Positions 24,131 to 38,500 of a stretch of 64,000 nt of DNA are shown here, in pieces. The notes beneath the pieces were generated by a model. The model did not search any database and was not told the origin of the DNA. It worked only from the letters and a program-made list of their open reading frames with translations. This DNA comes from Prinia subflava. Its lineage: Eukaryota > Chordata > Aves > Passeriformes > Cisticolidae. Numbering within the stretch: position 1 is the stretch's first letter; every line of letters starts with the position of its first letter. The DNA is taken from contig NC_086248.1 in assembly GCF_021018805.1 (NCBI RefSeq), positions 101,047,739-101,111,738 of the forward strand, written 5' to 3'. A program made the position numbers and the translations under genes.

Positions 24131-27100
24131 CATGGAAGCAGCAGGCCAGAGGTGCCATGCTTTCAGCAGGGACACAACTGAGGACCCAGGCACAGTCACA
24201 GAAATGAGCTGCTGTCCAGACTGGAAACAAATCCCAATTTTCAAGGCTTTAAGTCAACACAGCCCATGATGATGAAGAGAAAAAAACCTCAAGAATTGCT
24301 CTGTAGTGATAGCAATGCAGAAGACAAGGACACTGGTTATATTCTTATCTCAGGGTTGGTAACGCCGCCCCTGGAGCTCATGCCATTTCAGAAGGTAAGA
24401 CCTTCATGCCCCAAATCTGTGTGTCTGATTTTAAGTTGTTGCATAAGAAGTACATATATTTAAATAATATGTGTATTTAAATAACTTTGCCATGGCTGCA
24501 CAGTTATGCCTGAATATTAATAAAAAGTTCCCTTATGCAATCTACAACTATATTTGTTCATGAAGGAAAAAAGCTCCGCAGCAATATGGAATAGAAGCCA
24601 CACCCTGCAAATTCAAAATTATTTCCTTGAAATGAGTCCTTTATAGGCTGGAATTTAAAAAACAAAAAGTATATCACAGACTACATCTAGATTTTTCACA
24701 TGTTGAAATGTAAATTTATTTTTTTTATAATATCCTGAGTTGCTATTTTCTAGGAAGAGACCATCAAGCTTTATTCTTGTTAATACTGTCAGAGCTTATC
24801 TTAAATTCACTGTGCTGTTAGGATCAATATTTCTTTGCTAAGCACATCTCTAATAATGCAACTGAACTGATGCAGAATCTTTGAAGTGTGTCACCTCTTC
24901 ACCCTCTCCAAAAGCAAAGGCAGTAGCACAGCAAGATATTTATGTTTATTGCCATATTTTCTGAATAACATTTTATCCCTCTGAAGATTCCTCTTAGTCT
25001 TTTTTAATTAAAATTGATTGTTGTAATGTATTATTATCACCCACCACCACCCTTCTGTCACTATTTCTACGAGCTCTTTGAAATCTATCTGACCCATGGC
25101 ACATCTAAATTTTTCCACAGGTCAGTGTGTAGGTGTTTATAACAGATGTTTAACTCAACAAATGGTTGAACATTGTAACTGCATCACATCAAAAGGGTGA
25201 AACTGCAGTAACACATCTGATGAAAATACAGGCGGGACTGGAGTAAACCCTGCTCCCATGCAAAGACAAGGAGAAATATTTTTCCCACTGCATAGAGTGA
25301 GAAAAGGGTTTGATATGCAGTGGATAACAATAACAGGCATGCCTGGAAATGCTGTCTCTTGGTCCCAAAATGGAACTGGACACTCATCCTGCAAGAGGAT
25401 TTACAAACACATAATAAAATCATGGCCCCTGATCCAAAGACTTCTCATGGTAACTGTAGGAACAGAGACTGCAAATGAATCTGCCAAACAGATGGCAGTG
25501 ACTGGAGCATGGGATGACAGGTAAATCCATCCTGCTGTGGAGTGCTGTGAGTAATCCTTCAGCAGAAGTGTGCAAACAGGCTCTTCACCTGCAGCATGTG
25601 CTGGGAGGACAAATCACAGCAGCCTCTAGCTGCACCTGACAGGAGAATGCTACACATCTAACAGGCACCTCCCAGTCCACCACGCTGCCTGGAACAGAGA
25701 TGGATGAACACAAAAGAGCACTCCAGGCAGACTTGCACCAGTAAAATGTTGCAAGAATGGAGGGCATTGAGTATAAACACATTTCAGTTTGCCTGTCCAA
25801 CCCATCTGCAGGTGAATTACACACTGGAGAACCTTGCTCCTGGTAGTTTGTGATATTTCACAATTTGACCCTGCTCCCTCTTCTTTCCCTCACTTTCCAC
25901 ACATGTTTTCATCAAAAATTCAGACTTCACCAGGAAGCAAAGAGAGGAAACACTGACCTTTTAGTCAAAGAAATATAAAGCCTAAAAATGAAATGAGCTC
26001 TAGTCACAGACCCATTGAAAACCAGGATTGTTTGTTGCTGGAATCCCATTGGGTTCCTTTCCCAGAAAAACCATTGTTTTCCTCTTGATTTTGGGTCCCT
26101 GCTCTTTGAGTTTTTGGATGTTTATGCCATATATTTCCACAAGAAATTGCAATGCTCTTAATACCTGTTGTCTGGCACGTTCATATCCCTACACAGTGGC
26201 ATACATTAATACAAATGAGTTTACACTTTGTTTTAGTTAATAGGATTTAAATGTGACCGTGCAAAAATTCCTCACTGCAACTAATGTGAAAGTCTTTAAT
26301 TATCCAGTTCTCCTACTTTCATAATGTTTATAGCCTTCTATCCTAAATATCTTTCTGGATTGGTATAAGAGGAGGGCATAATTAAAGTTTAACAGCTATT
26401 TGTTTATTAATTTCATTAAACAGTCCCATACAAGAGCTGTCATGTATTGGCTTCCTGCTCTAATATTGCCTGCTGCAAAGAGAAAAGCTATAAAACGCTT
26501 GGGGTCAGGCTTCCAACTGGACCTCAGGGCAAATGAGGGCATACTCATCCTACTCCTCCTCCTCCTCTTCTCCCAAGCCCCTAGTTTGTCTCACAAGCAA
26601 GCAGCAGAGACTTCCTACATTTTGCACCCAACCACATTCCACTCTATGCAGTTTGAAGGCGATTTCTCCCTGAGCATTCCCGTGGTCACCTAAAAGAAGT
26701 TTTGATATCAAAGTGAACTAAGTGCTGGTTTTACTATTACCCCAAACACAGCATTACTTTATTCCTACTGACCTTCCACATCTGAAGGCAAGTTCAGATC
26801 GGAGCAGAAATGACACTGAGCTCTTAACATGCCTCCATCCACAATAAAAATTGCTACCATAATCACTCCTGGTGATAGTTTAAAAATCAGAACAATAAGA
26901 AGCGGCAAGGCCAAGCAGGTCACCTACTGTATTCCTCTGCAGGCCCAGGATTGCTCTCTGCATTTCTTCCATGCAGCTTGACAAGACTTGTTAAAAATGT
27001 CCAAAGCAATTAAGTTTCAGCACCTTCCTTTGGGAGATAATTCCAGGTTGTAACAGATTTCACTGTCTCAATGAATTCCCAGATAGCAAATCTAAACTTT

Positions 27101-29369
27101 GCTTAATAATTTCCTCTCATTATTTCCTCCTTCAAACCGTTCCTCTTCATCCAGCACTACAGCCTCCAGGTATAAAAAAGCATTATCTACTATTCTTTCC
27201 TAATTTAACTGCCACATTTCCCGCATCATTTTTGCTCCTCTTTGTTACAGAGGAGAACAAAGAATAAATTTGGCTTAATTTTAAATCCCCATGCCACCCT
27301 TTCTGGAGGCACATTAGCATGTTCTGCTAGGACAATTTGCACTATTGTTGTGTGCTCATTTTGTTAGTTTAAGAACCTGAACTCAGCAATTTACCTAGAC
27401 ACTTATAAAGAATTTGCATCAAATGACAGAAATATTTACTGCCAAATACTTTGATAAAACAACATGAATCTGACCTTTGTGCAGTATATTGAAAAATTTA
27501 TCTTTTTGCAAAGAATATAGAAATTACATTGGAGAGGAAGGCAAAGACAGAGTTGCAGAAAAATAGCAAGATTGAAGATAACTAATTTTCATACTCATCT
27601 GATTTGCATTGACACATTTTCATTCAAAGTTTACATAATGTGTATAAGTACACAAGAGATAATAATCATTTTAAGTATTGAATATAACATACATACAGCT
27701 AGAAAAAGTCTTGCTAAATTTTTTTTTGCATTTGATGGAAGACCTCAATTATGTACAAAATGTTCATTTATTTCCTGGTCCCCCCCCAAAACAGACAAAC
27801 AGAAACAGCAGAGAAAGGCATTTGCATTCTGTAGTCAACAGGCAGCTGAAGTTCAGCTAGAAAATAGATTCTTGAGTGTGTCCTTGATGACAGAAGAAAA
27901 CCCATTAGTGTATCTTGAAAGTGCCTGGAGAAGATCTGATGGTTTCAGTTTAGTGAGCTATCATTCATTTGCCATTTGATAGCAGATGCGAGTTCAAGCT
28001 CCCCAAATTAGATCAAAATCATGACTGTGAGTTTAGGACATAATCAATATATGTAGATAACAAGCAGGCACAGGATCTCAAGGATAGTGTTTGTGACTAT
28101 AATGACACAAGATCTTGCAAAAAGCAACAAGGAATGACTTTCAATTTCAGAAGAAGCAGGGGTCCTTCCTTAGTGTCAATGGAATAGCAGCACTTTGCCA
28201 GGGCAAAGCAGAGATAAGAGCAAAGAACACTCCCATGTCACAGTACTGTCTGTCACCACTGGTTTAAGGAATACTTTCACCCAATCAGGGCAGCTTTCAC
28301 CATAGTCACAGTCCCAGCCTAGTGATCACCAAATTTTTTTGTCCAAGAGACAGCAAGTGCCATAATACATTTGGCTATTCTGAATTATTACAAGAAATCA
28401 GACAACCCTGCATTCTTTCTTCCTACTCAGAGCGCACAAACTGTGAGAAGTGGCAGTAATAGGAAAACAAACTATTTCAAGTTCAGAAAGCAGCCTAATT
28501 AAGAATTTCAAGTCTCTGTAATAAAAATTTCACTCTTTTTTAACGTTCACCAGACCCACTGAAGCTGGCAGGAGGCATTTTGTGGCACTGAAAATATCAC
28601 ATATGACCTCTCAGGTGTCTGTTGTGCTGAGGTAGTGCAGTTTGTGCTATTACATGTACACATCTGTAATTTTCTGCTCTGGGAGAAGTGTATTCATGTT
28701 TTCCTTTCTCCACAAGGAGTAATCAATGAGCCTTCACTGAATAAAAGCATATTTTCAAATCACTGTCTTCTCCTTTATAGAAGAGAAAACACAATTTTGT
28801 GTTTTCAAATATGCCATAAAAATAAAAAGGCATAGTTTTGCCTGGGATTGCCTTGGCCACAGATGACTTTAGCAGGTTTTAGCAGCTGTCAAGTGATAAT
28901 TCCCTAGTCTTAAATTTAAGTTTTATCTTAAATTCTGTAAGTCTAATAATATGTGGTACAGGTGTGACCAAGTCTACTGGTCCCTGCATAAAAACAATAG
29001 CCCTTTATGCTAGTTCACACCGAGAGTGCAGCTTCCAAACTTGAGCAGGAAACCAAGGAAAAGGGAGCAAATTATGATGAGAAACATATAAAAACAAATC
29101 CAGACTCAAGGCTGAAGAAGCAAAAAACATCAGCAGCTGCTCCTGAAAACCTCAAGGTGGCACAAGACTTCTTACAGCCCCTCTTCTGCTTTGCTGGGAG
29201 CAAGCTGAGACTGCCAACATAGGATCCTCAGGTGGGGGACACAGAGAACATGGCACAAGAGAAAAGGCAGAGAAGGAAATGAGGTCCTTGTGTGACAGTT
29301 TTGACAGTGTTATTAATGAGGTTCTTCATTGTTCATTTGATAATCTGGAAACTCAGAACTCTTTTTGAT
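24131..29369. other. Gene-free AT-rich stretch
   Basis: No gene is recognised. The part from about 26930 to 27300 contains phrases such as 'caccttcctttgggagataattccag' that resemble very old CR1-type 3' sequence on the minus strand; I am not sure enough to call it. Open frames at 25258-25524, 26400-26693 and 27572-27979 have no identifiable domain. Confidence 0.5.
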
Positions 29370-29442
29370 GGTTCTGTGCAGGGCCAGGAGTTGTACTCAA
29401 CAATCCTTGTTGGTCCCTTCCAACTCAACATATTCTGATGTG
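29370..29442 (+). mobile_element. CR1 LINE 3' tail fragment
   Basis: GGTTCTGTGCAGGGCCAGGAG, then TTGTTGGTCCCTTCCAACTC and an ATATTCTGATGTG tail, is a plus-strand CR1 3' end about 70 bases long. A tetranucleotide repeat and then a minus-strand CR1 follow. Confidence 0.85.
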
Positions 29443-29522
29443 ATTAATCATACTGTGAATAAATTGTTTGTTCCATATATGTGTATTCCCTTTTTAAGGT
29501 TCTTCCTGGTATGGTTTTGTAT

Positions 29523-29572
29523 TATCTATGTATCTATCTATCCATCCATTCATCTATCTATATCTTTCTATC
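29523..29572 (+). repeat. (TCTA/TCCA)n microsatellite
   Basis: About 50 bases of TATC and CATC tetramers with small interruptions. It abuts the 3' end of the minus-strand CR1 at 29573, where the LINE's own repeated tail may have seeded the microsatellite. Confidence 0.85.
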
Positions 29573-29885
29573 ATACAATCACAAAATATCTCAGATTGAA
29601 AGGGATCCATACAGATCACCTCAGGACTACCTGAAATTAAGCCATGTCACTAAAAGCTTTGTCCAGAAACTCCTAAACTCTGACAGGTTGGTGTTACAAC
29701 CACTTCTGTGGAGAGTTTATTACAATGACTGACCAACCTCTCAGTGAAGAACCTTTTCCCAATTTTCAATCTGAATTTACCCTGATGTGGCTTCATTCCA
29801 TTTCCTCATGTCCTATCACTGGTCACCAGAGAGAGGATCATATATTGCTCTTCCTTTTACCCACGTGAAAAACTCAAACATCTCA
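29573..29885 (-). mobile_element. CR1 LINE, 3' part
   Basis: ATACAATCACAAAATATCTC, then AGATTGAAAGGGATCC, is the reverse-complemented tail. It runs on through 'gaagaaccttttcccaattttcaatctgaatttaccc' and 'tcatgtcctatcactggtcaccagagagagg', both typical of CR1. It is 5'-truncated near 29885. Confidence 0.9.
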
Positions 29886-30814
29886 TGAACGCTTTGTTTC
29901 ACATGATTATCAAACACTGTATAAAGTTTTCTTTACGATGAAACCAAGAACTACATAGGAAACTGATCATCAAATGTGCCCTCCTGGGTTGTCCCACTAC
30001 AAGCCTTTTAGTGCATTCTATTCCTAGTAATTAAATAACTACATTGCATGTGTATAGATACATAACAACTACCATTTAATTAGCAAAGAAAGAGCTGGAA
30101 TTAAACATGCAGGTTTTTCCAAATGAACATTTTAGGGAAGATTAAACTTGACTACAGCGAGGTGTGTCTCCTTGTTAGTGCTGCAGTATCTCAGAAAAGC
30201 TTCTTAGCAAGCAAAGTCACTCCCCATGAATGCAGTATGATCTTAATCACAGCTAATGGGTAAATTAAAAATGTCAAAATTAGAGCAGCAAGCTAAGTGA
30301 ATGCACTGGAAAGAAGAGTAATAAGAAAGAACAGCAGGAACTAAAAATGTGTTTCCTAATTATATTGGAGATTTTCCTGCTCTCTCAGTTTATGTCCTTT
30401 AATCCTCCTGAATCAACCTGCATGAGGCTTGTTCAGCAGACGGGACTCTGAAAGACAAAAATTGAGCTGGCTTTCAACTGCCTAAGGGTGTTTAGGCAAG
30501 AAAGGGCACTGAGAAGCTGGGAGTACCTCCTAACCACACCATCACTGAGAAATTTGCCTTTGTGAAACGTTATCAACGTAAAAAAAATCTGAGCCTAGCA
30601 GTTAGGATATAGAAAGAGGTCAGGATATGCTATTCTTTCCCTGTGGAATAAAGGGAGGCCTGGATACACACCCTCCTTTTCTTAAGCCTTTTTCAGAAAT
30701 GGAGAGTAAAGGAACATAAATAAGAGTGATGTCCCAGATCCTCAGAACTCTTTGCAAACTAATCCTAATTTCATCTGCACATCAGGACTAGGCTTGCCCC
30801 AGGCTAAATTGCAG
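29886..30814. other. Gene-free stretch
   Basis: Nothing recognisable. Confidence 0.5.
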
Positions 30815-31150
30815 TGAAGTTTTTCGGAGTAGGGATGGTTCCTGCAGGGAACTTAAGTTGCTCAGGCTGGCCAGGATCAGATCACCTGCAGCAACCCCCT
30901 GTCCAAACCATTAACTTCCAATTAAGAGTAGATCACTAAGGACCTCCTCCAGCTGAATTTTGAAACTCTCCAAGGATAGAGCTCCCACAGTCTCTCTGGG
31001 TATTCTCTTCCAGTGTTTCATGGTGAAATCTAGCTACCTCCTTCTAAAATAGGAATTTCCATTGTTTCAAACTGTGATGCCACAGTTTTTGTATTGCACC
31101 CCTGAGAGATGTCTGGCTGTCGTCCCTCAAATCTTCTTTAGCATTTCCTC
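30815..31150 (-). mobile_element. Old CR1 LINE fragment
   Basis: The strand order 'gtccaaaccattaacttccaattaagagtagatcact', 'ctccaaggatagagctcccacag', 'tctctgggtattctcttccagtgttt' and 'aggaatttccattgtttcaa' follows the 3' half of avian CR1 in reverse complement. It is more diverged than the other copies and its terminal tail is not clear. No coding remains. Confidence 0.75.
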
Positions 31151-34100
31151 ATTTTTAATGCCTCCCTTGACCATTTTCTGCTTTCCCTTACATGTTACTT
31201 TGGTTCAACAACAACTCTCTCACACTGAAGGCACCATTACCTCAAAATCATTCTTGGCTCAAACAAGATGAAAACATGAGTTATAGCAAATAGCCATTTA
31301 TAAAATGTAAACCAGATACAGGTTTAAAGAGGTACAGGTATGTAATTAAACCCTGGAGACTACTTGAAGGCGGTGTGCAAATGGAGCCAGGTTTATGTTA
31401 TCTCGTAGGCATGCAGCTACCCCATAAGGTCAGATCAGAGGAGGTGTCCTACATTTGTGCAGGGTTTTCATGGGAAAGCAGGGTTTTCATGATGGGAACA
31501 CCTTCAGCCCTAGAGCCCATATCCAGCTGTGGGCATTGTTCAGTTTCAGAAGTTTCCCCTCCTCCATCCCTCTGCTTTTCACCCCATTTCCAAGCAGCGC
31601 CAACAATCCTGGCATGTGCCAGCACTGCCTCTTACACCTTCGGCTGCTCTTACACAATCATTAAGCTGCCTTAATACAGATGAAGCTCACTGCTGTCTCA
31701 AGTACCCTGCTAAACAATTTGCAAACTGCCAACCTATTCTGAGTGAAATGCATTTCTCTAAAGCAGATTTATTTACATGCTTCCATCCCTCTCATCCAAT
31801 CTAACAGGAATTGCATGGTGAGGCAGGAAGGAAATTCATTTTCATGGATGGATGATAATGGAACACGGCAGTGTAAGCTGGATAAGAATCTGTTCCAAGC
31901 ACACAAGACTTAATACACAAAAACTGTTGAAAGTAAGGAATCAAACCCTTAAATACCATCCAGCCTTCTTCAACTCAGAGGAAAAGTGCTTATCAAATAA
32001 GAGAACAAGATTCATAAACACCTTTGTATATGTTTTTTTTTTAAGTGGGGTGGGGAAGTTGAGTAATTTTAATACAGTCTCCTTAAGTAATATGTAGAGC
32101 TACTCAAGCAGTGAAAACAATTTCTACAACAGTTACATGTCATGAATAAGTGTTTTAAGGTTGTTTTTCTAAAATCAATTCTATTGCAGAATTTGCAGTA
32201 TCTGCACACAGATCCTTATGGTTTTTTTTTCTCCAGCCTCAGAGGAATTGACCAGCCAGCCATGAAGCTCTGGTTTGGAGCCTAGCAGAGAGGAGGAAAC
32301 AGCACTCAGGGACAAGAGCAATGCCAGCTGAACTGATGGCAGACCTGACAATCTTAAAATGACTGTCCCATAAGGGAGATCCTTTAGACAACGGCAGACA
32401 AACAGCCCTCAGTGGATTATTCACATTTTGAAGGCATTTAGTGTCAGGGAAGGCCATGTGCTCTGTGTGGCTGAACTGCAAACAAGCATAAGGAATAATG
32501 CATTTAACGCCCTTTATCCTATTTTCTACTAGTCACAGTGTGGCTGTCTGTAAGAGTGGAACACAAAGAGCTGCATACCACTCCATGCACAGACACATTC
32601 TATTAAATGCCAAGACAATTGGAATTTACTGGTACTGGACTTCTCTTTAAGCTCCTTGTGTAACTCAGCTGTGATTCTTTTCACAAGAGACTTGGAAGAT
32701 TACCGCTTTTTCTACCTTTCCTGTTATTAAAAACCTGGTGTGGATGTTTTAAAGCAAAAGAGGGGAGAAGAGGGATAAGTAACAGAAAACACCATGTCCT
32801 TTAAGAAAAAAAATCCCATCAATTTGCATGCAATCAGTAAATTACACCATTGGATACATTATGAATATTCCCACATGAAAAAAGGAAAAGGAAAGACAAG
32901 AAAGCCTGAGAAGAAAGCAGCATTAAGGCAACTAAATTGCTTCTAGCCCCCAGGTTGCATCATCCAAAATTAATTTGCATCCTTTTATATAATGATAATT
33001 TGCGAAATGAAAAAATACAATAAAATCATAAATAAGACCAGAACACTCTATGCAGGCAGCAGTAAGAATCCACACAAAATAAAGAATGGGTGTGTCTGAA
33101 GTTCCATTCCAATTTCTAATAACACGTCCCCAAGTGTTCATTTTGAAGATATTCCTTGGCTTGGATAGGCTTAATGATTTTCAGAAACTGGAAATCCTAG
33201 TTTCTGAAAAATCAAAAAAAAATTGAAAGAGAAGTGCAGAAATTATGTCACATAATAAGCCTGCTACCTATACTGAACTAAGCTCAATCTGAGCAGTGTG
33301 ACACATTTATAATGACAAACTGTACTCAGAGAAATTATCTTCTTTTAATGACCCTTTCCAAATTCAAAACATAAAATATTTGAACATTTCTGGCAAACCT
33401 AAGGTCAATTTTAACGAACATGGGTGTTTTTGTTAGTCCTTAGACTCAAGCTGAATGTGAACGAAACATGGGTATTAAAGTTATCTTTCTTTGATCTTTA
33501 AAAATAAAATCTCTTGTTCATAATATTTACCAAATGCAAAAAGTAACTGTTCATCCCATGGTATTTGAACTAAATATGCCATACAATTCCTACAGCTGAA
33601 TACGTCCCACTATTGAGAGGGAACTGTATACTCCTAAATACTTACTATCAATTTTTAACATATCAGATCATTATTTCATAATAATGGCTACTAAGGTACC
33701 CCACAGAAAAGGGCAGTCATTCATTTACATGGGCCCAGACCAGGTTCCAAAGATCTCTGCAGAATAATTTATAATTTGAGGGGGGGTTTTAGCCTTTCCT
33801 TAGGCTAGATTTTCAGAACTCAGCAGCTCTCTTCTGGGTAACTGACTGAAACAATGGGATTATTGGACTTCTAGAGTGCTACTCTTGGAGAACCAAGGGC
33901 GATTCTGGAGAACTTTTGAAAAACTAGGAAAAGACAAGAATATCTAACAAGAATGTCTCTAACTGTGAATGACAAACTGGGGCGGGGGAGAATATTTATG
34001 CTTTATACTAGAAAGCTCATTTTAAAAAGAGATAGATAAAAATCTTTAGCTTTTTAGCATGCTCTTTAAAAAACAAACAAACAAAAAGATTTTGCTAGCC

Positions 34101-34879
34101 TATATTTACCTAAACAGCCTCCTATTCTAAACTCCTGCTTTCAAAAATATATTACACCACCCTTACTCATTGAATTTTCAACTCGATACTTTCAGGGAAA
34201 AAAAAAGAGATAGATTCTCACATATGAACTGAAAGTGCATTATTTAATTGCACTTGTGCTTCATGCATCAACTCTCAAGATAAGATAGGTATGCAATGAA
34301 TATTTAATCAGTTGAGTCATTTACCCTCTGAGGTTCATCATTTGACATATTTCATCAACATACTTTGTTGGAAATTTTGTTGGTATTTTTGTTCTAAGGA
34401 TGGAATATTGAAAGGAAAACCCTGAGAAGTCCTTAAAAATACAGATGATATGTACAAATGTAAGAAAAGTTCTGAACAATCTAATACTTTCCTGATGAGT
34501 ATATCCTGGAGTCATATGAATTGCTATGGATCATATTCTTTATTATTTACTTTCCTGAAGGACAGTATTAAAAATAAATAAATAAAAATTGAAAGATTGT
34601 CTTTCTACTAAACTATAATAAAAAGGAATATTAGAGCCAGTAAAAGTTTATTGCCTCCTGATGTATGTTCATCTCACTCAACTTCAAATAAACGAGCAAA
34701 TCTATTAATATTTTCAGTGCTGTAATATCTGTAAGAAACTCACTTTGTGGCAAGTCAAAGTACTACAAATATGATTTCTAGCATCACAAGGAAATTCATA
34801 GACTTTAGGAGTTTGTATTTTGGATAGTAGAGATATTATCTGGCCTTTAAGAATGATATTTGCACTGGTAAGAAACTTG
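31151..34879. other. Gene-free AT-rich stretch
   Basis: No gene or transposon is recognised. There is a small direct repeat, GCAGGGTTTTCATG at 31459-31472 and 31478-31491, and short (AAAC)n and (AAAT)n runs near 34068-34087 and 34569-34588. Confidence 0.5.
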
Positions 34880-35545
34880 TCATGGAATTATGGAGTTCTA
34901 TGGTCTGGGTTGGAAGGGACCTTAAAACCCATCTGGTTCCAACCCCGTGCCATGGGCAGGGACACCTTTCACTAGACCAGATTGTTTTCCAGGGCCTTGA
35001 AAACTTCTGGGAATGGGACATCCACAGCTTCTCTAGGCAACCTGTGACAATGCTTGACCACCCTCATAGTAAAGTTTTTCTTGATATCTAAACTAAACCT
35101 ATTTTTTGTCAGTTTGGGTCTATTCTCCCTTGCCCTGTCATTCCAGGTCCTTGTACAAAGTCCTTCTCCAGCTTTCTTGTAGGTTCCCTCCAGGTACTGG
35201 AAGGCCACAATTAGGGCATCCCAAATCCTTCTCTTTTCCAGTCTGAACAAGCAAAGTTCTCTCAGCTTTTACGCATAGGAGAAGTGTTCCATCCCTCTGA
35301 TCAACTTCGTGTCCCTCCTCTGGATCTGCTCCAACAGCTCCATGTCTTTCCTGTGCTGGGAGCCCTGAGCTGGATGAAGCCCTGCAGGTCTCAGCAGAGC
35401 AGGGCAGAGGGGCAGAATCCCCTCCCTCCCCTGCTGCCCATGGTGCTCCTGATGTAGCTTAGAACAAGTTTGGCTTTTGGGCTACCAGCACATGTGGCCG
35501 GCTTGTGTCCAGCTTCTGATCCACCAGCATCAAGTCCTCCTATCA
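34880..35545 (-). mobile_element. CR1 LINE, longest minus-strand copy
   Basis: The tail reads ATGGAATTATGGAGTTCTATGG, then GGTTGGAAGGGACCTTAAAA and CATCTGGTTCCAACCCC. The minus-strand frame at 34972-35250 (92 codons) still encodes the C-terminal region of the CR1 ORF2 product, past the reverse-transcriptase domain. It has the family's phrases EKRRIWDALIVAFQYLEGTY and RFSLDIKKNF. The element continues to about 35545 through 'tgtccctcctctggatctgctccaacagctcc'. It is 5'-truncated, lacks the endonuclease and reverse-transcriptase core, and cannot move. Confidence 0.95.
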
Positions 35546-38500
35546 CACAGTTGACAAAAGAATAGGTTTTTGTTTGTTTCCTAGCAGCCATGCATAACAC
35601 AAGACCTATTAATCTCCGAAGGGAGTGTTTCTGGAGAATCACACATTCACAAACCTGCTCGTGCTGAGGAACCACATTGCAGGGCGTCTGTTAACACAGG
35701 ATCACATGACGTGTTTTCAACAGGAGCTATTTCTGTGTGTCTCCAAAGGGATCAAAATCAACACACAGAACAAACTGTCGATGGCAACCTTGGCCAGCAT
35801 CGTGGTGCCACTTCAGATGGAGGATTACATGTAAGAGCATGTAGTTCCATTGCTGCTACAATGTGCATGGCATGAAAATAGGAGACATCTAGCATTCCAA
35901 GGAGACCTTTAGCAATGCAATTGCTGGGAGTCAAACTCAGAGGAGAAACCTTGAAACAACAGCTCATGAGCCACATGCTGCTCACAAGCTTGAATGATGT
36001 TCTCCCAATCAAAAGATCAAGGTCATTTACTTACTAAACATATGGTCTACCAAAAAAGGCACTCTTTTCCCAACTCCAAGTGTGCAAACAGAAGGAATTG
36101 CTAGCGTCAGAGTGCAGCATTGAAACCATTCAGGAATGCCTTTATAGCAACTCTTTCTTCTGCAGACTACATGGTGAAGCAGTATTTCACTGCTCCGCTG
36201 CTAAGCAGGCAGAATGATTCCTCCCTTAGTTAAAGGAAAAAACAAACAGAGAAGAAAAAGGACAGAGGAAGCGAACTGTGAACTTTTTGAAGTGCTGCTG
36301 AATATCAAGCTCTCAGTGAAAGATTAATTGGAAGAAGACTGGTTTTAGAAATATATTTGTATATTTGAAGAACACAATATTCACGGCAAATTATTACTTT
36401 TTGCCAGGCTATCACTATATTACAACCTGATTTCAGTACAGCTTTCAGACCAAAATTCCTCTCTTTGCTTCGACACACACATTTTTGCTCTATCAACCAT
36501 GAGAAATGCTAAAGAAAGACATTCATTCAAATTTTTGAATCAACATTCAGATCTGGACAATCCTGTCTGAAATCTACTTACAGATTAATTCAGTTGGGAG
36601 TGGCAATCTAGCCACGTGTTATGGTCTTTCTTTTGAACATCTTGCTGAAGAAGTGCAAGATAGAAAGCTTTTACCAACTTAATCAGTTAGAGGGATCCTG
36701 CACAAGGTGTAAAAATTAATGACTATACAGCAAAAGGATCCACAAGTTCTAGCTTCAGCTCAAGCACATACTCCAACAATGTTCCATTGCTGAAATTTCC
36801 AAGTTCCTTGCTACATTCCCAAGTTTTCTTTGTGGACATAAGGTGGTTTTTCAAACTGACAACAGATCCTTCCAGAGCAGAGATGAGTCTCCACTCTGCT
36901 CCACAGAACTCCTGCAGGCACAAATCTCTAAATGCATTTACTGTTATTCCTTCACAGTAATTTAGACTGTGATAAAATTAAGACTAATTTTATCAAAGAC
37001 ATCAGGAGATATTTATGACTTCTAATTTTCATTCGTCACCTTGTTCATTTAAGAAATTTTTAAAAAGAAAGATAAATGACTGATGGAGGAAAAGGAGCTG
37101 AGGGGTATGGAAGACTCAAAATAGTCTATGGCCAGAATGAAGCACATTCAGATCCAACCAAAGAAAGCAAATTTTAAAAAAAAAACATAAATAAGCACCA
37201 TAAAGCCCTAAAACTGTTGCCTGTTCAGGTGGATAGTTTTAAATTTTTCTGCTTTTGACTGGTTTCATAATTTAGTTTCTAAAGCTTTCTTCTCTTTATT
37301 TTCAAAGAGGAAGAGCAGCTAAATAATTGTTACTAGGGTTAACTAGAAGTAAATAACTATGTTTTATGCAGTAAATTTGAATTACTTAGGCTATAACCCA
37401 ATTATCCATTTTTTTTTTCCTTTTTTAAGTAAATGCAGCTTCCGAAGTCATCTCTGCTGACTCCTTGCATGCTGTTGTCAGAAATGAAAGCAGTGGCCCG
37501 CTGTGAATTCAGCTGCTCTTAGACTTTCCAGCCCTCCTCTGCTGGTTGGTGCTGTGCATTCTCAGCAGAGCAGATCTGAATGCCAAGCATGGGGACTCAC
37601 TGGCATTCATTTACAAAGAGCTTTTTTCATCCAGAAAATGGTGCAGCTGCTCCTGACACTGGGAGAACTCCTAACATCAGCAGTGACAACCACAGGGTGG
37701 AAAATCAGCTCAGGATGAGAAGCAACAACGCTGAAAAGAAATTCCCTGATTGAACCCAAGGGCATTCCTACACCACACAGCCTCAACATGGCACAAACTG
37801 CACCATGCCAATGGCAGGGGAAGAGTTGGAAAAGCAGGAGTGGGATGTGCTGAGCCTGTATCCACGGCAGCAGAAGGGAAAAGTCCCTTCTCCTTCTGCA
37901 AAACATAATCATCGGGAAGTGTGGTCACAGGTATCTGTGTCTTCTGGAGCAGGGAATGGAAAACAAAGATGTGTTTTCTAAATGAGTGCCTTGTCACCAG
38001 GCTTTGTGATCTCTTTTGGTAGTAGTCTCAGCCTTTGAATTTGAGAAAACATATCTTCCAAAATTTATGTATTTTTAAACAGAAAAAGGGAAGTTGGTAA
38101 AAAAATAAACCTTACATATATATATATATTCCACTGACCAGATCAGCATCTTGCAAACCTGAATGGAGCCTTACTCTTTGGATCTCTGTCAGACTTCTAA
38201 ATCCAATTCCGCCAAATTCAGTCTTTAGAAAAGATGAACAGAGAGTTTTAAGCTTGACTGAGAGTTTTAAAGCTCTGCAAACAGTCCCATTTCCTCTTGT
38301 AGACTTCATCCCTTTGCAGACTAGCTCTCTGAGCTCAGGCTGGACAAGTTTAATATACCTGCTATTTTCTTTAACTTTACTATGTATCCAGCAAAGACAG
38401 TGCAGCATAATGGCCTCAAGGGCTTTCTAACCTTTCTAATTTGCAGAAACAACTCCAGAGATCCTTAGAGTGGAGAATGTTGGAATGAGGAAGAGCTTCT

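Noticed and set aside
24355..24398. Short plus-strand exon candidate ending GAAG/GTAAGACC
   Set aside because: Only about 40 bases; two frames are open by shortness alone, and it lies near a CR1 tail without supporting signals.
26930..27300. Possible very old CR1-type LINE on the minus strand
   Set aside because: A few phrases resemble old LINE tails, but no diagnostic end or coding block is left, so I could not support a call.
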